Assembly: GCF_900090045.1 (NCBI RefSeq)
Contig: NC_041783.1
Location: forward strand, 1,068,501-1,132,500
Source of the DNA: Plasmodium malariae
Lineage: Eukaryota; Apicomplexa; Aconoidasida; Haemosporida; Plasmodiidae
Length of the DNA: 64,000 nucleotides
Reading direction: 5' to 3'
This document shows, one piece after another, positions 29,620 to 40,580 of this stretch (position 1 is its first letter; each line of letters opens with the position of its first letter). The notes beneath the pieces were generated by a model. That model was not told where the DNA came from and searched no databases. It saw only the letters and a program-made list of their open reading frames with translations. The position numbers and the translations under genes were made by a program.

Positions 29620-30092
29620 ACATTTCAGGTGAATACACATATAATATATATATATATATTTATAAGAATGCATTACACGAACAGGTGCATAATTAAACTT
29701 GTACAATAGGATATGAGTGTATATTTTTTTATCTCAAAAACACTTCATTTAATATAGGATTAATTAAAAAAAAAAAAAAGTTAAAAAAGAGTATAGAACG
29801 AAAAAGTGCTTTTTTTCTTTTTTTTATGTATGATTTCCTTTTTTAAGCAACGCAATTAAATTAAGTGGGGTGAAGTATAAGAATTACGGTTTTGTAGATT
29901 CACATATATATATATATATATATATATAACGTACATTTTTGGAAAAGAAATAATGTGTAAGCATTATGTGCCCATAGAAACCGCATTATTTCTGTAAATT
30001 AGCTTTTTATGGATAACTCATGCAGAGCATTTATGTAAAATATACTATGAGAATTCTTTTATAATTAAAAAGAATATAATATTTTGAAGAAT

Positions 30093-32402
30093 ATGTTTTT
30101 TACAAATGTAAGATTTATAAGCAAATTAATGAAAATCAAAATTTCCAAAAGGAAGAGTTGGATAAAAAGAAAAAAAAAATGGATGTTACCTAAAATTGAA
30201 AAATCGTATTTAAAGCAGGAGCAGGATTTTACCGTTCCTCATAAAACCATACCACTCAATGAAAATAAAAAATACGAAGCAAATAGGAACAATAATAACA
30301 GCAATTATAGTAATGATGGCAAATATAGTAAAGATAGCTATAATAACGAAAATACGAAAAATATAGACTCGGAAGAAACAGGCTATAATCGAATGTTAGA
30401 AGAACTTAAAGGAAAGGGGAAAAAGAACTTGAAACCACACGAATACAAGAAATTACTTAAAAAGAAGGAGCATATTCCAAAAAATGATGACAAAATAAGT
30501 TTGAGACATTTATTGCAAAAAGGGAGAAAAAATGTGAATTTAGATATTCGAGATTTTAAGGAAGAAGAGAAAGAAAAAAAAAAAAAAGAACTGAACACTT
30601 TTTGGTATATGCCAAATCCTTTTGAAAAAAAAGGGGTATATGGAATGAAGGAAAATTCTTTTTATAAATCTTTTATAAGAGATAGAGAAAGACAGTTAGA
30701 TAATGTGGATGTGAAAAAATTAAATGAAAATGAACGAAAATTATTAAATGATATAAATAAAAAGAAAAATAGTAATTACAATAATAATAATAGAGTGAAT
30801 GAAGAATTATTAGATAAAAGCGTTTCGTTAGAAGAAACAGAGGAAAAGGAAAAAAAAATTCGAATTAGTCCCAGAAAATATTGGTTTCACAAAGACTATT
30901 TCTCTCCTGATATATCAACATTAAATACAGTAAGGGCCAGAGAATTGCGATTTTTAATGATGAATGAAGCAAAATTAGTTAGAAAGGGGAAAACTGTAGA
31001 TTTGGAATTATGGTTAGCTTTCATGAACAGAGTCATAACTTTGTCTACAAAAGTACATGTACGAAGTCTTTTAAGATATTTACAAACTATTGCATCTGTT
31101 AAAGTTACTAATAAAAAAATGATAAATGATATATTGTGTGAGATTTTTAATAGAGAAAATAATATGAAGCCAAAGCATTATGTATATCTTTTTCAAAGTT
31201 GTTCAAGATTAAAATGGAATGATTTTAAATTAATATATGCATTAAAAAATATGACCTTATGTTGGTCTATTCTGAGAAATAATTTTTTGATAAAATCTGC
31301 TAATTCTATTTCTAAATTAGATTTAGCAAATATTGTATATAGTAAGGCTTTACAAATAACATTACAGGAAAGATTAGGTAATTTCACAGGGAAAGAATTA
31401 AGAGCAATTAAGGCTATAACTTTTCTCGAATTTTTTAATGAAGAAATGATCATAAAATTTATATCATTAGCTACATTTTACAAAGAATATTTCAATTATT
31501 ACACAAGACATTTGCAAATACTGTACTTATATATTATGTTGTTTCACACATCCATATATAACAAGCTCACTGAGGAGCAAAGGGAATTTCTACAACGCTA
31601 TTCAAGGGAAAGCAATTTAAAAAAAATTAACAAAATAAACCATAAAAATTATTTGAACAGTTTGAGGAGAAAGGAAAGAACGGTTAGAGGGTGTTTACGC
31701 AGTGATGATAACGACTGTTCAGGTAGCCACTATCCATGTAGCGACTATTCAAGCACCGACGATGAGGGATGTTCAGATAGCGATTATGAGGGATGCTCAG
31801 ATAGCGACGATGCGGGATGCTCAGATAGCAACGATGAGGGATATTCAGATGGAAACTCTTCAAGTAATGACAAGGATATTTACTCAGGAAACGTTGGAGA
31901 TGATGATGATGAAATTGTTGAAGATGGAGTGAAGTTTTACAATAAACCAAATATAATGAATAACACTAGTAGAAACTTGAAAGAAAAAGTCCAGATCGAT
32001 GGAAAAAATAGTGAACATATTAAATTAGGAGATAAAATATGTGGTGGGTATACAAGTATGCTACATAAAGAGGTAAGTGATCTATTAACGATATTAAAAA
32101 TAGAACACCTAAATTCAGTTAAATGTGGACCTTTTATGGTTGATATTTATCACCCTGAATCAAATTATATTATTGAATTAAATGCACATTTTCAGTATTA
32201 TTTAAATTCAGAAAATTTAACGGCTTTATCAAAATGGAGACATAAATTTTTGTTTCAGATGGGGTATAAAGTAATTCATATTCCATATCGTACATGGAAT
32301 AATATACCTAATGATAATCAAAAAATTGATTATATATGCAGCGTTTTACCAAATATTGTATTAGCGAGTTCACCTGTTTATTCACACATGGGTAATTTTT
32401 AA
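30093..32402 (+). CDS. HPR/RAP-domain protein, putative mitochondrial RNA-binding factor
   Basis: Single-exon gene of 769 codons from ATG 30,093. The basic N-terminus (MFFTNVRFISKLMKIKISKRKSW) suits a mitochondrial targeting peptide. An Asn/Lys-rich region leads to helical repeats at about residues 290-500 (LELWLAFMNRVITL, HVRSLLRYLQTIAS, KHYVYLFQSCSRL), as in heptatricopeptide (HPR) proteins. The C-terminal RAP domain is at about 665-756 (GPFMVDIYHPESNYIIELNA...RHKFLFQMGYKVIHIPYRTW). HPR-RAP proteins are expanded in apicomplexans and are thought to act on organellar, often fragmented mitochondrial rRNA. An acidic Ser/Asp/Gly/Cys repeat (EGCSDSDY, about 550-600) separates the two parts. Confidence 0.88.
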   Translation: MFFTNVRFISKLMKIKISKRKSWIKRKKKWMLPKIEKSYLKQEQDFTVPHKTIPLNENKKYEANRNNNNSNYSNDGKYSKDSYNNENTKNIDSEETGYNRMLEELKGKGKKNLKPHEYKKLLKKKEHIPKNDDKISLRHLLQKGRKNVNLDIRDFKEEEKEKKKKELNTFWYMPNPFEKKGVYGMKENSFYKSFIRDRERQLDNVDVKKLNENERKLLNDINKKKNSNYNNNNRVNEELLDKSVSLEETEEKEKKIRISPRKYWFHKDYFSPDISTLNTVRARELRFLMMNEAKLVRKGKTVDLELWLAFMNRVITLSTKVHVRSLLRYLQTIASVKVTNKKMINDILCEIFNRENNMKPKHYVYLFQSCSRLKWNDFKLIYALKNMTLCWSILRNNFLIKSANSISKLDLANIVYSKALQITLQERLGNFTGKELRAIKAITFLEFFNEEMIIKFISLATFYKEYFNYYTRHLQILYLYIMLFHTSIYNKLTEEQREFLQRYSRESNLKKINKINHKNYLNSLRRKERTVRGCLRSDDNDCSGSHYPCSDYSSTDDEGCSDSDYEGCSDSDDAGCSDSNDEGYSDGNSSSNDKDIYSGNVGDDDDEIVEDGVKFYNKPNIMNNTSRNLKEKVQIDGKNSEHIKLGDKICGGYTSMLHKEVSDLLTILKIEHLNSVKCGPFMVDIYHPESNYIIELNAHFQYYLNSENLTALSKWRHKFLFQMGYKVIHIPYRTWNNIPNDNQKIDYICSVLPNIVLASSPVYSHMGNF

Positions 32403-33501
32403 AATTATAGATGTTCCATACATTTACGTTATTACGTGTGTGTTCATGTACAAATGGAGGTATTTTATACTTTATATTTTTCGTTAACGTTTGTGTTAGT
32501 TAATTTTACGCATTTTTTCGGTATTTCGTGTATTCACTTTTTAAGAATTTCATTTGTTCATTTTTTAAGCAATTCATTTGTTCTTTTTTAAAGTATTTTA
32601 TATATCATTTTTATGAATTGCTCATTATGTAGAGCGCTTCATATTTTTTTCCATTATTTTCAAAAATTTTTAGTATAAATAGGTGAAATAAACCTTAAAT
32701 ATTTTGCATTTCAGATGGTTATAATCAACGCGCATCCGCGTGGTATAATAAAAAAAAAAAAAAAAAAAAAAAAGTAAAACATACAATACAAAACAAAACG
32801 TGTGATAATTATAATCGCTTCAACTGTTGTACTTCTTAACTGTGCAACTGCAAAACATATTCAAGAAGAAATTGCAGTTTTTCCATGATACATAAAAATA
32901 TTAAACCAGTTCAACAAAAAATGCAGCGCATTCGTAAGTACAAATTGTACACATAAGAGAAGTACAATGGCAGTGATAAAAATGCCTACATAATAAGCTT
33001 GACGGATCATGAAAAGGAGAAAATAATGCACATTTACTTTTTGAAATGTTAATGAAAAGAAAAAAAATGGTATTTCATAAAAGCCAGTTTCTTTAAAAAG
33101 ATTAAGCACAAAGTAAATAAGAAGAAATATTATTCTACATATGAAAAAAAAAAAAAAAAAAAAAAAAAGTTTTTAAAATTGCAGAATGAAATTAGGGGTT
33201 ATTAAATGTTTATATTTGCATATATATATATATATATATAAAGCAAATGGCCCAATTTGTATTTATGCGAATAAATTACTTTACCTAGGTAGCTATTTTA
33301 ACAATAAAAAAAAAACAAAAAAATTGTATAATGTATTAAATAACCTGACTTAGGAAAATCAGCTGTTTATTATGTAAAATAATGTACAAAAAAAAAAAAA
33401 AAAAAGTAATAACTTCGATAAATGTTAATAAAAAAAAAAATGATAAAGTATTAACTTCGATAAATGTTAATAAAAAGAAAAAAAAATGAAAAAGCATAGA
33501 G
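32403..33501. other. Intergenic region between the RAP and mL54 genes
   Basis: Mostly A+T-rich, with poly-A runs (32,750-32,774 and 33,144-33,168), (TA)n, and two copies of a roughly 35-bp ATAACTTCGATAAATGTTAA unit (33,407-33,480) before the mL54 start. A short minus-strand ORF at 32,861-33,010 is listed separately. Confidence 0.7.
32861..33010 (-). CDS. Putative small one-pass membrane protein
   Basis: A 49-codon ATG-initiated minus-strand ORF (MIRQAYYVGIFITAIVLL..., ending HGKTAISS). It has one strong hydrophobic helix and an amphipathic, aromatic C-terminal half. Its G+C (about one third) and mixed codons differ from the flanking A/T runs, which supports real coding. The same frame stays open upstream to about 33,140, where TATGTAG after a poly-T tract could be a splice acceptor, so the protein may be longer. 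No family recognised. Confidence 0.35.
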   Translation of the reverse strand: MIRQAYYVGIFITAIVLLLCVQFVLTNALHFLLNWFNIFMYHGKTAISS

Positions 33502-34288
33502 ATGTTGCAATTATACAAAAATTTTATTTTACACATAAATAGAAGATCCGTATTTCCTATATGTATAAGAAATGTTTTTTTAAGTAATTACTCATTGGCC
33601 CCAAAGGTAAAGTCTGGTAAAAAGGGGCAAGATAAAAAAGATTCTGGTAGTAATAAAACGGAAAGTAGTGAAAAGGTTCACGTTTTTAATATATATAACT
33701 CTGTTGACAAAGATCATGAAATTTTACCTGACCATGCATATCCGAAGTGGTTGTGGAAATTAGAAAAACCATTGAAGACTTATGGTGAATTAGCCCTAAT
33801 GTTTTTATACGGAAAGGTAAAATTAAAAACAGTATAATTTTTAATTAAAAAATTATGAGGAATTTTATAGTATTATTTAATAAACTGTAGAATTGTGTTG
33901 CTCACTTATGTAGTTCTATAAATACAGAGTTGCACGTATATGAGCGCATATATACGCACATGCGTGCGTAAATTTCCATGTGTATATCGATCTCTATCTT
34001 TCTCTCTCTCTCTCTTTATCTCTCTCTCTATCTCTCTATCTATCTATATATATATATATGTGCAGTTTTATGAAGCATATCAGGAAGATTTTCAGGATAA
34101 CAGTACTTAATTTTTTTCTTTTTTTAAATAAAATATTTTAATTCCTTTTTTAGGATGTTGAAAATTCCACAGCACAAGATTATTATCGCTTTCGTAGGTT
34201 GCATAATAAAAATTTAATTAAATTAAATAATTTAAGATTGAAAAAATCAAAACGATCAACAGTTAAACCTATCTTTTGGGACCTCTAG
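33502..34288 (+). CDS. MRPL54: Mitochondrial large-subunit ribosomal protein mL54
   Basis: Exons 33,502-33,816 and 34,154-34,288 (phase 0) encode 149 residues. The N-terminus (MLQLYKNFILHINRRSVFPI) is basic and hydrophobic like a mitochondrial transit peptide. The core LPDHAYPKWLWKLEKP and the exon 2 segment YYRFRRLHNKNLIKLNNLRLKK match the mL54/fungal Mrpl37 pattern (LP..YP.WLW, then R...R..IK..N...K). The protein would belong to the mitochondrial ribosome's large subunit. The intron carries a TCTCTCTC microsatellite (34,000-34,040), unusual for this A/T-dominated DNA. Confidence 0.85.
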
Positions 34289-35725
34289 ATCGAAGGAGGA
34301 AAAAATACAACCTAGATGGGTACATTTATATGTATGAATATATATGAGTATGTTTGCATATATATATATGCATGAATATATAGGAGTATGTATATGTATC
34401 ATATATATTTTTATGTACATATATGAGTATGTATGTATACATATATTTATATGTACTGTGTGTTAAAATGCATTAATTCAACTTACTCTATTACCCCGTT
34501 TTTTAAACTAGTGTAAAAAAGAAAAAGTATTCCCACAAAACATTGCTCAATTTTTACCCTATTATTTTATCATCAATTTTGTTCTCTTTTTTCTCTTTTA
34601 AAACGTACAGATATTTGTTTTTTTATAAATATGTGAACAAGAGCATGCCCCCCAAAAAATATATGTAAAGAAGAATTGTTCAAAGAGTATTTCTTCGACG
34701 TACATTTTTTTTTTTTTTTTTTTGTTAACCATTGCTTTATTTTTTACTATATAATTTTTTTTTTATATATATTGTTATTGTCGATTAAAAAAAAAAATAA
34801 AAAAAAGTTCTTATGCATGTTTACTGACAATAATAAAATCAAATTAAACTTGTTTTAAGCGTAACTTTAACATTGCATATTTGAGAAAAATCCTCATACG
34901 TATAAATATAAATACGTATGAATGTAAGCGTGCATATATGTATGTATGTGTTCATGCGTGTATGTGTTCATGTATGTATGCATATATTCACGTATGTATG
35001 TATATATTCACGTATGTATGCATTTATACATACGCATTCGTATACACATATACACATACGTACGCATATGTTCTCTCGTAACAAGTAATATGATTGTAAC
35101 ACAGAAAAAAATAATAATCCTTAAAAAGAGTAAAAATGAAAAAACATAAAATTCAGTGAAAGAAAATAAACATAAAATTCTCCAAAGTTATTTTATGTTA
35201 GCTTGCATGAAGGAGTTTTTTTTTTTTTTTTTTTTTTTATAGCAAAATTTCCTGCATTTTTTTGTGTGGATATAAACTAAAGGATTCATTTCAATTTTTT
35301 TCTTTTTTTCTTATTTTTATGTGTTTACATATTTTGTTCGACCTGCAGCTCCGTTTGCATAAAGTTTTGTGTGTAAGTGTGTATATATATAAAATAGGAA
35401 TGTGTACCATAGAAAGCGGAGTAATAGAAAATAATATACAAGAAAGCGAAAGAAACGGAAAACACGAAAGAAGCGGGAAAATCCTTCTTTCCCCCGTATA
35501 TTGTTCATAACACTGAAAATTGCCCACGCGCGTACATGTCCACACACTAATATATATATATGTACGTATGTATGTATACATGCACGCGTGCATATTTTTA
35601 AGATATATTCTTAATCACGTAGTGGGGGTGTTTACACAGTAGAAACACAATACATAATGTTTAGAGTTCTGTGGAACGAATTAGCAAAAAAAAAAAAAAA
35701 ATGATAAGGCAAAGGCTTCTCAGAA
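34289..35725. other. Intergenic region between mL54 and SMC5
   Basis: No gene supported. It contains TATG/TATA repeats, poly-T runs (34,705-34,722; 35,217-35,238) and an ATGTATG/CGTATG-rich stretch (34,910-35,070). A 36-codon ORF starting ATG 35,400 lies in what is probably the SMC5 5' leader and could act as an upstream ORF. Confidence 0.7.
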
Positions 35726-38700
35726 ATGGCATTTTCTAATAAGAGGAAATTAGTTAAACCAGAAAAAGTTTCGAATAAGAAGAAAAGCAATACATCTAAT
35801 AAAAATAGGGATAATTTTAATGTAAAGACAGAAATAAATCATGTGAACAGTGATATTATATCAATCGATGATGAGAAGGGTTATGATAAATGTAGTAATG
35901 CTAATGATAGTAACATGAATGATAGAAGGAGAACTGGCAGAAATGCAAGGTCTACCCAGATGAACAGGAATGATTTAGATGATAGCACTGAATGTTTTAA
36001 AAATTTAAAGAAAGGAGCAGTTATTGAAATAACTGTATACAACTGGATGGTGTTTAGTGGACCAATAAAGTTAAAAGCACAAGAAGGAATAAATTTAATT
36101 GCTGCAGCAAATGCTAGTGGTAAATCTTCCATCGTATGTGCGTTAGTGTTCGGGTTAGGATATAACTCTAATGTTCTATCAAGAAATAAAGAATTAATTA
36201 ATTTTATTAAAAAAGGAGAAAAAAAAAGCTATATAGAAATAGTGTTAAAATGTAATGAATTAAGTAATATATGTATAAAAAGAATAATGAATATTATAGA
36301 CAATAAAGTTAAAAGTTTTTGGTTTATTAATAACACAAAAGTAAACTATATAAATATATTAGATATGCAAAAGGAATTTAATTTAAATTTAGATAATTTG
36401 ATTACCTTTATGCCTCAAGAAAATGTAAGCAAATTTTCAAGGCTCACTCCTGAGGAACTATTTGAATGTACACTACTAGCTATTGATAAAAAATTATTGG
36501 ATGATTATAACTATTTAAAAAAAATAGTACAAGAAAAAAAAGATGATGAAACTCGGGTTCAGATGTATGAACACGAAATTAAGGAAGAGGAAAAACTAGT
36601 AACCGATTTACAAGAAAAAATAGCGAAATTTGAAAACTTGAAAAGCATACTTGCTACTGCTAAACTGTACAGGGTAAAAAAGTCTATGTTAGCTATGAGT
36701 ATGAAGAAAGAGCAGTTAAAAAAACTAAAGGAACGGATTGATACTTTAGTTAAAGAGAAAGATACTCATTTTAATACACTGAGATTTTATTTATCTGAAT
36801 TAGAAAAATGCCACAAGGTAATAAATAGTTTGTCAATAGAATATACGGATAGAAAGAAAAAAATCAGAGAAGCAGTCAATGAATACATTAAGATGAAAAT
36901 AAAATTCGAAGAAATAGAAAAAGAAATTTTAAAAGAAGAAAAGGTTATGGAGGATACTGTACAAAATATGTGTGAAAATAAGGAGTATATAAAAGATTTA
37001 GAAAAAAAGAAAAAAGAGGTAAAAGAAGAAATGCAACGAATTGAAGCATTTTTTAAAGAGAAACAGAAATATAGTAAAGATACTCAAAAGAGACAAATTT
37101 TGTTGGAAGTAGAACTAAAAGAATTGTCGAATCAGAACAAACAATTGTTAATGAAAAAATATACGTTACAATCTGAACACAACTCACTTGTTGACAAATT
37201 AAAGAAAAGACAAAATTATCAAAACATACAAGAAGAGAAATTTCTAAATAACATCGAGTTTACATTAAGAGAAAGAATTATGAACTATAAAAAAAACATA
37301 AAAAATATTGTTAAAACATATAATTTATTAAGTGATCACTTTCTAGAAAATTTAAAAAAAAAATATGATGAATCAAAGATAGCTAGCCAAAATGAATTAA
37401 ACAACGAAATTATGGAGGAGTTATCAAAAAAAAATATTTTATATGGTCCTCTTTGTAAATATATTAAATGTATTCAGCCGCAGTTTGATTATGTGGTGGA
37501 ATTTTTTTTAAAAAAATATTTCAATAGTTTTTTATTAATTCAAAAGGAAAACAAAGATTTGTTAGAAGCATTGTATAAAAAATATAAACTATCTGTAATA
37601 ACTGTTTCAAGGGAAAATCATAAATATTGTTATGTAACATATGAAATGAAAAAAAGAGGAGTGGAATATTTTTTATACGAATTATTTGATAGCCCGGAAG
37701 TCGTAAAAAATGGGTTAATAAATTTCTTACCAATAAATATTGCCTTTATTGTAAGAGGAAATACTCTAAAAAATAAAGGAACAAACGAAATAAATGAGTT
37801 TAACAATTTTATGATAAAAGAAATTACAAAGCAGTTGAATGAAGATGTAAGTAGTTTGCTTTATTTTTGTGATAACAATGTGCATAGATACAAAATAAGT
37901 ACATACGATAAAAATATTTTTATCGATAACTTTTCCTTTATTGATAAGAAATGCAAAATTCTATATTATATCAATAACGATGTAAAAAAAGATTTAAATA
38001 ATTTAAACGAAAAGAAAGACAAATGTGAGGAAGAGTTACAAAAATTGCAACAAACTTTTCAAGAATTTGAAAAAACAAAAAGGGATAAAAATGATGAATA
38101 TAATAAAATAATTTTAGAGAAAAGTGAAATAAATTTAAAAAAAAATAAATTCAATTTGCTTAAGAAAGAGTTAAACACGTTAGAGGAAAATTTGAATTTG
38201 TATTTGAAAGGAGAAAATGTAATTGATGAAAAACGAAATAGAGTAACAAAAAATATTAATATATTAAATGAAAAGAAAATAAACATTTGTGATACGTACT
38301 TTACTATATTAAAAGAACATAGAGTATATGATAAGGAGGTATTTACCTTATCACACAAGATAACACAATGGAAACGGTACTTAACTATTATAAAAAATGA
38401 AAATTCAGAGAACGAGGAAAAACATCAAACATTAAAAAATAGCATTGAGCTGGAAAAGACAAAATACACATCCTGCTTACATGATATAAACGAGTTAGAG
38501 CAGCTAATCAAAGTGCAAAAAAAAGAACTAACAAAAGAAGAGATAAATGCATTGAAAGATATACATTTGTCTTTTGAAGAATTAGAAAAAAAATTACAAG
38601 AGTGTTTAATACAACAAAAAATATATAATAATTTAGACAAAAGTGAAGAAAAGTATAACATGCTTGTAGTATCTGTCGAAAGACATAAAGAAAGTATTGA

Positions 38701-39322
38701 AAATAAAAAAAAAGAAATCCATTTTTTAAAAAAAAAATTAGAAAATTATGATAAACAAACTCAGTTCGTATTACCCAATTGGGTTAATCAAATAAATGAA
38801 TATATTATTTTTTTAAATTATAATTTTCAAAAATTTATGAATTTTATAAATTCAAATTATGATGGTCGAATAGAATTAATAAAAAAAAATGATTTTTATG
38901 AAAAGTGTCAATTATTCATTAAAGTTAAATTTAAAACGAACGCCCCCTTTTTGTTATTATCCATATCGCATCAGTCAGGTGGTGAACGATCCTTAACAAC
39001 CATGTTGTATATACTGTCAATTCAAAAGTTAACAAAGAATGGCTTCTACGTTCTAGATGAACTAAATCAAGGACTTGATCAAACTAATGAAAAGAGAATT
39101 TTTGAGTTGCTCTCCTGTTTGTCAAATCCCACCATGTACAAACAACATTTCCTTCATGATTACCAGTACAAATATATTAAAATTAATTATCATTCAAAAC
39201 CACAATATTTTATATTAACCCCTCAAATAATTAAAAATATGTTTTTCAAAGATATTACCGTTCACTATCTCTTTAACGGTTTTGGTGTTCTGGACGATCA
39301 GTTTCTCGGCTTCTACGACTGA
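35726..39322 (+). CDS. SMC5: Structural maintenance of chromosomes protein 5
   Basis: Single-exon gene of 1,198 codons, near the usual SMC5 length. The N-terminal ATPase half has the Walker A loop at residues 127-135 (AANASGKSS), followed by IVCALVFGLGYN as in SMC5. Long coiled coils flank a hinge near residues 570-700 (LYGPLCKYIKCIQPQFDYVVEFFLKKYF...). The C-terminal half has the ABC signature QSGGERSLTTMLYILS and Walker B FYVLDELNQGLD, diagnostic for SMC5 rather than SMC1-4 or SMC6. SMC5 pairs with SMC6 in the complex that resolves recombination intermediates and protects replication forks. The Walker A loop has Ala where Gly is usual at its first and fourth positions. A G-quadruplex motif follows the stop codon. 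Confidence 0.95.
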   Translation: MAFSNKRKLVKPEKVSNKKKSNTSNKNRDNFNVKTEINHVNSDIISIDDEKGYDKCSNANDSNMNDRRRTGRNARSTQMNRNDLDDSTECFKNLKKGAVIEITVYNWMVFSGPIKLKAQEGINLIAAANASGKSSIVCALVFGLGYNSNVLSRNKELINFIKKGEKKSYIEIVLKCNELSNICIKRIMNIIDNKVKSFWFINNTKVNYINILDMQKEFNLNLDNLITFMPQENVSKFSRLTPEELFECTLLAIDKKLLDDYNYLKKIVQEKKDDETRVQMYEHEIKEEEKLVTDLQEKIAKFENLKSILATAKLYRVKKSMLAMSMKKEQLKKLKERIDTLVKEKDTHFNTLRFYLSELEKCHKVINSLSIEYTDRKKKIREAVNEYIKMKIKFEEIEKEILKEEKVMEDTVQNMCENKEYIKDLEKKKKEVKEEMQRIEAFFKEKQKYSKDTQKRQILLEVELKELSNQNKQLLMKKYTLQSEHNSLVDKLKKRQNYQNIQEEKFLNNIEFTLRERIMNYKKNIKNIVKTYNLLSDHFLENLKKKYDESKIASQNELNNEIMEELSKKNILYGPLCKYIKCIQPQFDYVVEFFLKKYFNSFLLIQKENKDLLEALYKKYKLSVITVSRENHKYCYVTYEMKKRGVEYFLYELFDSPEVVKNGLINFLPINIAFIVRGNTLKNKGTNEINEFNNFMIKEITKQLNEDVSSLLYFCDNNVHRYKISTYDKNIFIDNFSFIDKKCKILYYINNDVKKDLNNLNEKKDKCEEELQKLQQTFQEFEKTKRDKNDEYNKIILEKSEINLKKNKFNLLKKELNTLEENLNLYLKGENVIDEKRNRVTKNINILNEKKINICDTYFTILKEHRVYDKEVFTLSHKITQWKRYLTIIKNENSENEEKHQTLKNSIELEKTKYTSCLHDINELEQLIKVQKKELTKEEINALKDIHLSFEELEKKLQECLIQQKIYNNLDKSEEKYNMLVVSVERHKESIENKKKEIHFLKKKLENYDKQTQFVLPNWVNQINEYIIFLNYNFQKFMNFINSNYDGRIELIKKNDFYEKCQLFIKVKFKTNAPFLLLSISHQSGGERSLTTMLYILSIQKLTKNGFYVLDELNQGLDQTNEKRIFELLSCLSNPTMYKQHFLHDYQYKYIKINYHSKPQYFILTPQIIKNMFFKDITVHYLFNGFGVLDDQFLGFYD

Positions 39323-39326
39323 GCGT

Positions 39327-39350
39327 GGGGGAAAAGGGGGAGGGAACGGG
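39327..39350 (+). promoter_or_regulatory. Putative G-quadruplex motif at the SMC5 3' end
   Basis: Four G tracts (5, 5, 3, 3) separated by AAAA, A and AAC satisfy the standard G3+N1-7 pattern on the coding strand, starting five bases after the SMC5 stop codon (39,320-39,322). A C/T-rich stretch at 39,423-39,438 could instead pair with it. Folding and function are inference. Confidence 0.7.
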
Positions 39351-39912
39351 AGCACGCACATAGCATGCGTTCGTGTATGTATGTATATGCACGTACTTAT
39401 GTATGTAGGTGTAAACATTTTGACCTTCCCCTTTTTTTGTTCGCGATTTTGTGTTATGCACCCGATGAACACATGCTCGCTCGACATCTGAACGCTTTTA
39501 CGTGTTACACTTTTTTTCGTTTTTATTAGCACTGTTATATATTACTTCATAAGTGCTCTATGAACTCTAAGCTATACGTATACTTTACACTGCATACTTG
39601 AGTAGAAAATATAACTATAGGGGTTTTAAAATAAGAGAAAATCGCCTTACTGATTCCTTTTTTTTTTTTTGTACTCACGTGGAATTTACATACATATGTG
39701 CATACAATTGTATGTGAACATATTTGTACGTGAATGTATTTGTATATGTTTGCACATATGTGCGTACAAATGAATTGTTTGACCTTATCTCGTGCATGAT
39801 CAGTGTTGCTTTGACACTAAATATTTGCCACTGTATCGATAGTGTTATGAACACAATATGGGTTTATTTTTTTTTTTTTATGCACAAATAGTGTTTTACG
39901 TCAATATGTTGT

Positions 39913-39949
<37 letters not shown>

Positions 39950-40424
39950 AATGAGATATAATTTTGCCTACAACAATATAACATCAAGTTGAGTATAACA
40001 TATAGTAATTATAACATATGTTCATTCCTCTTTTTCACATTTGTTTATGGGCGTAGATATTTTCAGTAGTTTTAAATATAAAGGGGCTCCAAAAATTGAA
40101 AGCGACTAATTTTTCAAAAAAAATTAGGTACACCAGTCCGCATATAGGACATATATATAATACATATATATATACATATATATATGCATGTAGCAGTTTT
40201 GCATAAATGTTCTATTCGCTCCGTATGCTTGCGTACATATATTTTAACTATAATTTTATTTTAAAATCATATAGAGGACGAGAATTTTCGGCTAATCTTT
40301 GTAGAATGCAATTTTATTTTATTTTATTTTAAAATTAACGCTTTGCATGTAATTTGATTCGAAGCTCCAACTTGAAGTTTACTTCGAAAGAGGAAAAAAA
40401 AAAAAAAAAAATTAAGCGAAAAAA

Positions 40425-40580
40425 ATTTAAAATAACTTAGCAGAAAAAAATAAAAATAACTTAGCAGAAAAAGGTAAAAATAATTTAGCAAAAAAGTAAA
40501 AATAATTTAGCAAAAAAGTAAAAATAATTTAGCAAAAAAGTAAAAATAATTCAGCAAAAAAGTAAAAATAATTTAGCAAA
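40425..40580. repeat. 22-bp A-rich tandem repeat (AAAAAAGTAAAAATAATTTAGC)
   Basis: Six to seven units of about 20-23 bp around AAAAATAATTTAGCAAAAAA. Early units read AACTTAGCAG, later ones AATTTAGCAA. Non-coding. Confidence 0.8.

Larger units (their letters stand above)
27888..30092. other. Divergent intergenic region (promoters of the glycosyltransferase-like and RAP genes)
   Basis: The flanking genes point away from each other, so both promoters lie here. It has poly-A runs, a 28-bp repeat at 28,296-28,402, (TA)n at 28,910-28,945 and a short plus-strand ORF at 29,404-29,619, listed separately. Confidence 0.7.

Noticed and set aside
39300..39500. Small plus-strand ORF at the SMC5 3' end
   Set aside because: Overlaps the SMC5 terminus in another frame and consists of G-rich and TATG sequence; explained as 3' region with a G4 motif.
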